Assembly (NCBI RefSeq): GCF_023062595.1
Contig: NZ_JALLAN010000015.1
Coordinates: forward strand, 80,412 to 144,411
DNA from: Arthrobacter rhizosphaerae
GTDB taxonomy: Bacteria; Actinomycetota; Actinomycetes; Actinomycetales; Micrococcaceae
Direction: 5' to 3'
Length of the DNA: 64,000 nucleotides
Shown here one piece after another: positions 62,453 to 64,000 of this stretch; position 1 is the first letter of the stretch; each line of letters opens with the position of its first letter. Below the pieces are notes generated by a model that was given only the letters and a program-made list of their open reading frames with translations, was not told where the DNA came from and ran no database searches. The translations under genes and the position numbers were made by a program.

Positions 62453-63730
62453 GTGAAACTTAACCCCTATTGGCTGGACACTGCCGAACCATCCGGGGAC
62501 TACCGGCGCACGCCGGTACCGGAGAATGTCGACGTCGCCATCATCGGCGCCGGATTTACCGGACTCTCCGCGGCCCTGGAATTTGCCAAGCAAGGCGCCA
62601 GCGTTGTCGTTTTCGAACGTCACACCGTGGGGTGGGGGGCGTCGGGACGCAACGGGGGAATGGCAACGACCGGGTTGGCCATCGGTTTCGGCACGGCCGT
62701 GAAGCGCTATGGAAGCACCCGTGCCGTGGAGATGTTCCAGGAATACAACGATGCCATCGACAGCATCGAAAAGCTGGTGCATGACAATGGCATCGACTGC
62801 GACTACGAGCGGCACGGGAAGCTCTCGCTGGCGTTCCACAAGTCCCACTACGAGGGCTTCCTGAGGTCGCAGGAAAAGATGGCCGCCTTGGCCGACCATC
62901 ACGTCACCGTGATTCCCAAGTCCGAGATCCACAGTGAAATCGGCACGGACTTCTACCAGGGGGCCATGCTTGACCCGCTCGGGGCTGGCCTGCATGTGGG
63001 CAAGTTCGTGCACGGGTTGGGCGGGGCGGCTGTTGCCGCCGGAGCCGAGATCTGCGAGGAAGCCGGTGTCACGGAGCTGAAGAAGGTTTCGGGCACTGTG
63101 CATGACGTGCACACCACCAGGGGCATCACCCGGGCCAAGCAGGTCCTGGTCGCCACCAGCGGTTACACCGGCGGGGTCACCCCGTGGCTGCAGCGCAGGG
63201 TCATTCCGGTAGGCAGCTTCATCATCTGCACCGAGCCGTTGCCCGAAGACGTGGTCAACCGGATCCTGCCGAACCGGCGCATGGCCTCGGACAGCAAGAT
63301 GCTCTGTTACTACTTCCGGATCACCCCGGACAACCGTCTGCTCTTCGGTGGCCGGGCCCGTTTCGCCCTGTCCAGCCCGGATTCGGACGTCAAGAGCGCC
63401 GAGATCCTGCGCAAGGCCATGCTCGAACTCTTCCCGTACCTCTCCAACGCCAAGGTGGACTACATCTGGGGCGGACTGGTGGACCTGTCCATGGACCAGA
63501 TGGTTCACGCAGGCCAGCATGACGGCCTCTTCTACTCCCTCTGCTACAGCGGTCACGGTGTGCAGATGGCAGCCCACATGGGTAAGAGGATGGCGCACTA
63601 CATGGCCGGCGACAAGAGCGCGAACGTTTGGGAAGACCTGAAGAATCCGCCCGTCCCGGGCCACTTCGGACCGCCCTGGTTCCTGCCCTTCATCGGCGGA
63701 GCCGCAAAAATCATCGACCGGTTCAGCTAG
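62453..63730 (+). CDS. FAD-dependent oxidoreductase of the DAO/PuuB group
   Basis: A 425-residue flavoprotein. The FAD motif is AIIGAGFTGLSAALEF (Gly32, Gly34, Gly37) and the family-typical VGWGASGRNGGMATTG at 59-73. The C-terminal domain has YSLCYSGHGVQMAAHMGKRM. The relatives oxidise the amine of gamma-glutamylputrescine, glycine derivatives or similar. It starts 26 bp after the HAD stop. It would convert an amine to an aldehyde, which the following ALDH oxidises. Length is usual for the group. Confidence 0.9.
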   Translation: MKLNPYWLDTAEPSGDYRRTPVPENVDVAIIGAGFTGLSAALEFAKQGASVVVFERHTVGWGASGRNGGMATTGLAIGFGTAVKRYGSTRAVEMFQEYNDAIDSIEKLVHDNGIDCDYERHGKLSLAFHKSHYEGFLRSQEKMAALADHHVTVIPKSEIHSEIGTDFYQGAMLDPLGAGLHVGKFVHGLGGAAVAAGAEICEEAGVTELKKVSGTVHDVHTTRGITRAKQVLVATSGYTGGVTPWLQRRVIPVGSFIICTEPLPEDVVNRILPNRRMASDSKMLCYYFRITPDNRLLFGGRARFALSSPDSDVKSAEILRKAMLELFPYLSNAKVDYIWGGLVDLSMDQMVHAGQHDGLFYSLCYSGHGVQMAAHMGKRMAHYMAGDKSANVWEDLKNPPVPGHFGPPWFLPFIGGAAKIIDRFS

Positions 63731-63748
63731 GTCTACGAAGGAAATCCC

Positions 63749-64000
63749 ATGCTTCCATCCATAAACGCTGTTGACGCGCGCCCGGAATCATCCCCAACTT
63801 CCGGTATGTCCAATGACCGGGACAACGTCGCGAATCTTCCCGGAGGTGCCTTCTTTGAAGGGCAGTGGCAGCGCGCCGAGTTGACCTTGGAAGTGCGGGA
63901 TCCTGAGGATGGTGTCCTGCTGGGGCGGGTGTGCACCTCCACGTCAGAGGACGTGGAGCGTGCCACCTTGCACATCGAACGCCATCTCGAGGCGGACGAG
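63749..64000 (+). CDS. aldehyde dehydrogenase, N-terminal part (cut by window end)
   Basis: The frame opens at 63749 with GAAGGAAA before the ATG and has no stop to the window end (84 codons). After a 35-residue variable lead, GGAFFEGQWQRAELTLEVRD and PEDGVLLGRVCTSTSEDVER match the first strands of the ALDH cofactor domain. The catalytic Cys and Glu lie outside the window. It follows the FAD oxidase by 18 bp and would oxidise its aldehyde product. Confidence 0.75.
   Translation, partial: MLPSINAVDARPESSPTSGMSNDRDNVANLPGGAFFEGQWQRAELTLEVRDPEDGVLLGRVCTSTSEDVERATLHIERHLEADE

Noticed and set aside
62423..63664. 413-codon minus-strand frame opposite the FAD oxidase
   Set aside because: Antisense to a flavoprotein with an intact GxGxxG motif; no start signal or family features.

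Overview
The window looks like a chromosomal catabolic region of a high-GC actinobacterium, most likely Arthrobacter or a close relative (Pseudarthrobacter, Paenarthrobacter). Grounds for this are GC-rich coding with frequent GTG/TTG starts and leaderless-looking promoters, twin-arginine lipoproteins, LplB/YtcP-type sugar importers without an ATPase, and a homoprotocatechuate dioxygenase whose ligand residues (His155, His214, Glu267, plus His200) sit at the positions known for the Arthrobacter and Brevibacterium enzymes. No rRNA, tRNA, CRISPR array, insertion sequence or prophage gene was seen.

Layout. 1-4803: end of a TetR gene, a PA14-type GH3 beta-glycosidase, a secreted metallophosphoesterase and an unknown protein. 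4977-17085: a choline/glycine betaine module with a BetI-like repressor, choline dehydrogenase, betaine aldehyde dehydrogenase and an APC permease on the plus strand; a CbbX-like AAA ATPase and a small NTF2-like protein; then the two-component Rieske glycine betaine monooxygenase on the minus strand, divergent from a LysR regulator. 17859-19668: a small unknown protein and a Tat-exported PhoX phosphatase with a tandem PHO-box-like repeat upstream. 19691-35557: an oligosaccharide locus with GH3, a three-gene ABC importer, LacI regulator, GH42, GH31, a Gfo/Idh/MocA-aldo/keto reductase fusion and GH51. The enzyme set suits xyloglucan or arabinoxylan side-chain removal. 35689-42222: a six-gene homoprotocatechuate meta-cleavage operon (hpaI, hpaH, hpaD, hpaE, gntR, and a FAH-RraA fusion). 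42362-53992: two more sugar importers, each with a divergent LacI regulator, the second ending in a GH3 enzyme. 53989-58749: esterase, TetR, SDR, PIG-L deacetylase, glyoxalase-fold protein and a C39-like lipoprotein. 58966-64000: a kinase and class-III PLP phospho-lyase pair, divergent from a HAD hydrolase, a DAO-type FAD oxidase and an aldehyde dehydrogenase cut by the window end.

How the genes work together. Choline would be imported, oxidised in two steps to glycine betaine and demethylated to dimethylglycine. Plant-cell-wall oligosaccharides would be imported by ATPase-less importers that must borrow an MsmX/UgpC-type ATPase, then trimmed inside the cell. Homoprotocatechuate would be split to pyruvate and succinate semialdehyde, although no hpaF isomerase is seen. 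The last cluster looks like amino-alcohol or amine catabolism through a phosphorylated intermediate.

The most unusual items are the kinase/phospho-lyase cluster with shared dyad operators, the FAH-RraA fusion standing in for HpaG, the Gfo/Idh/MocA-AKR fusion, the near-perfect 66-bp palindrome at 58813-58878, the long acidic linker in the betaine demethylase reductase, and the tandem operators upstream of phoX and betA.
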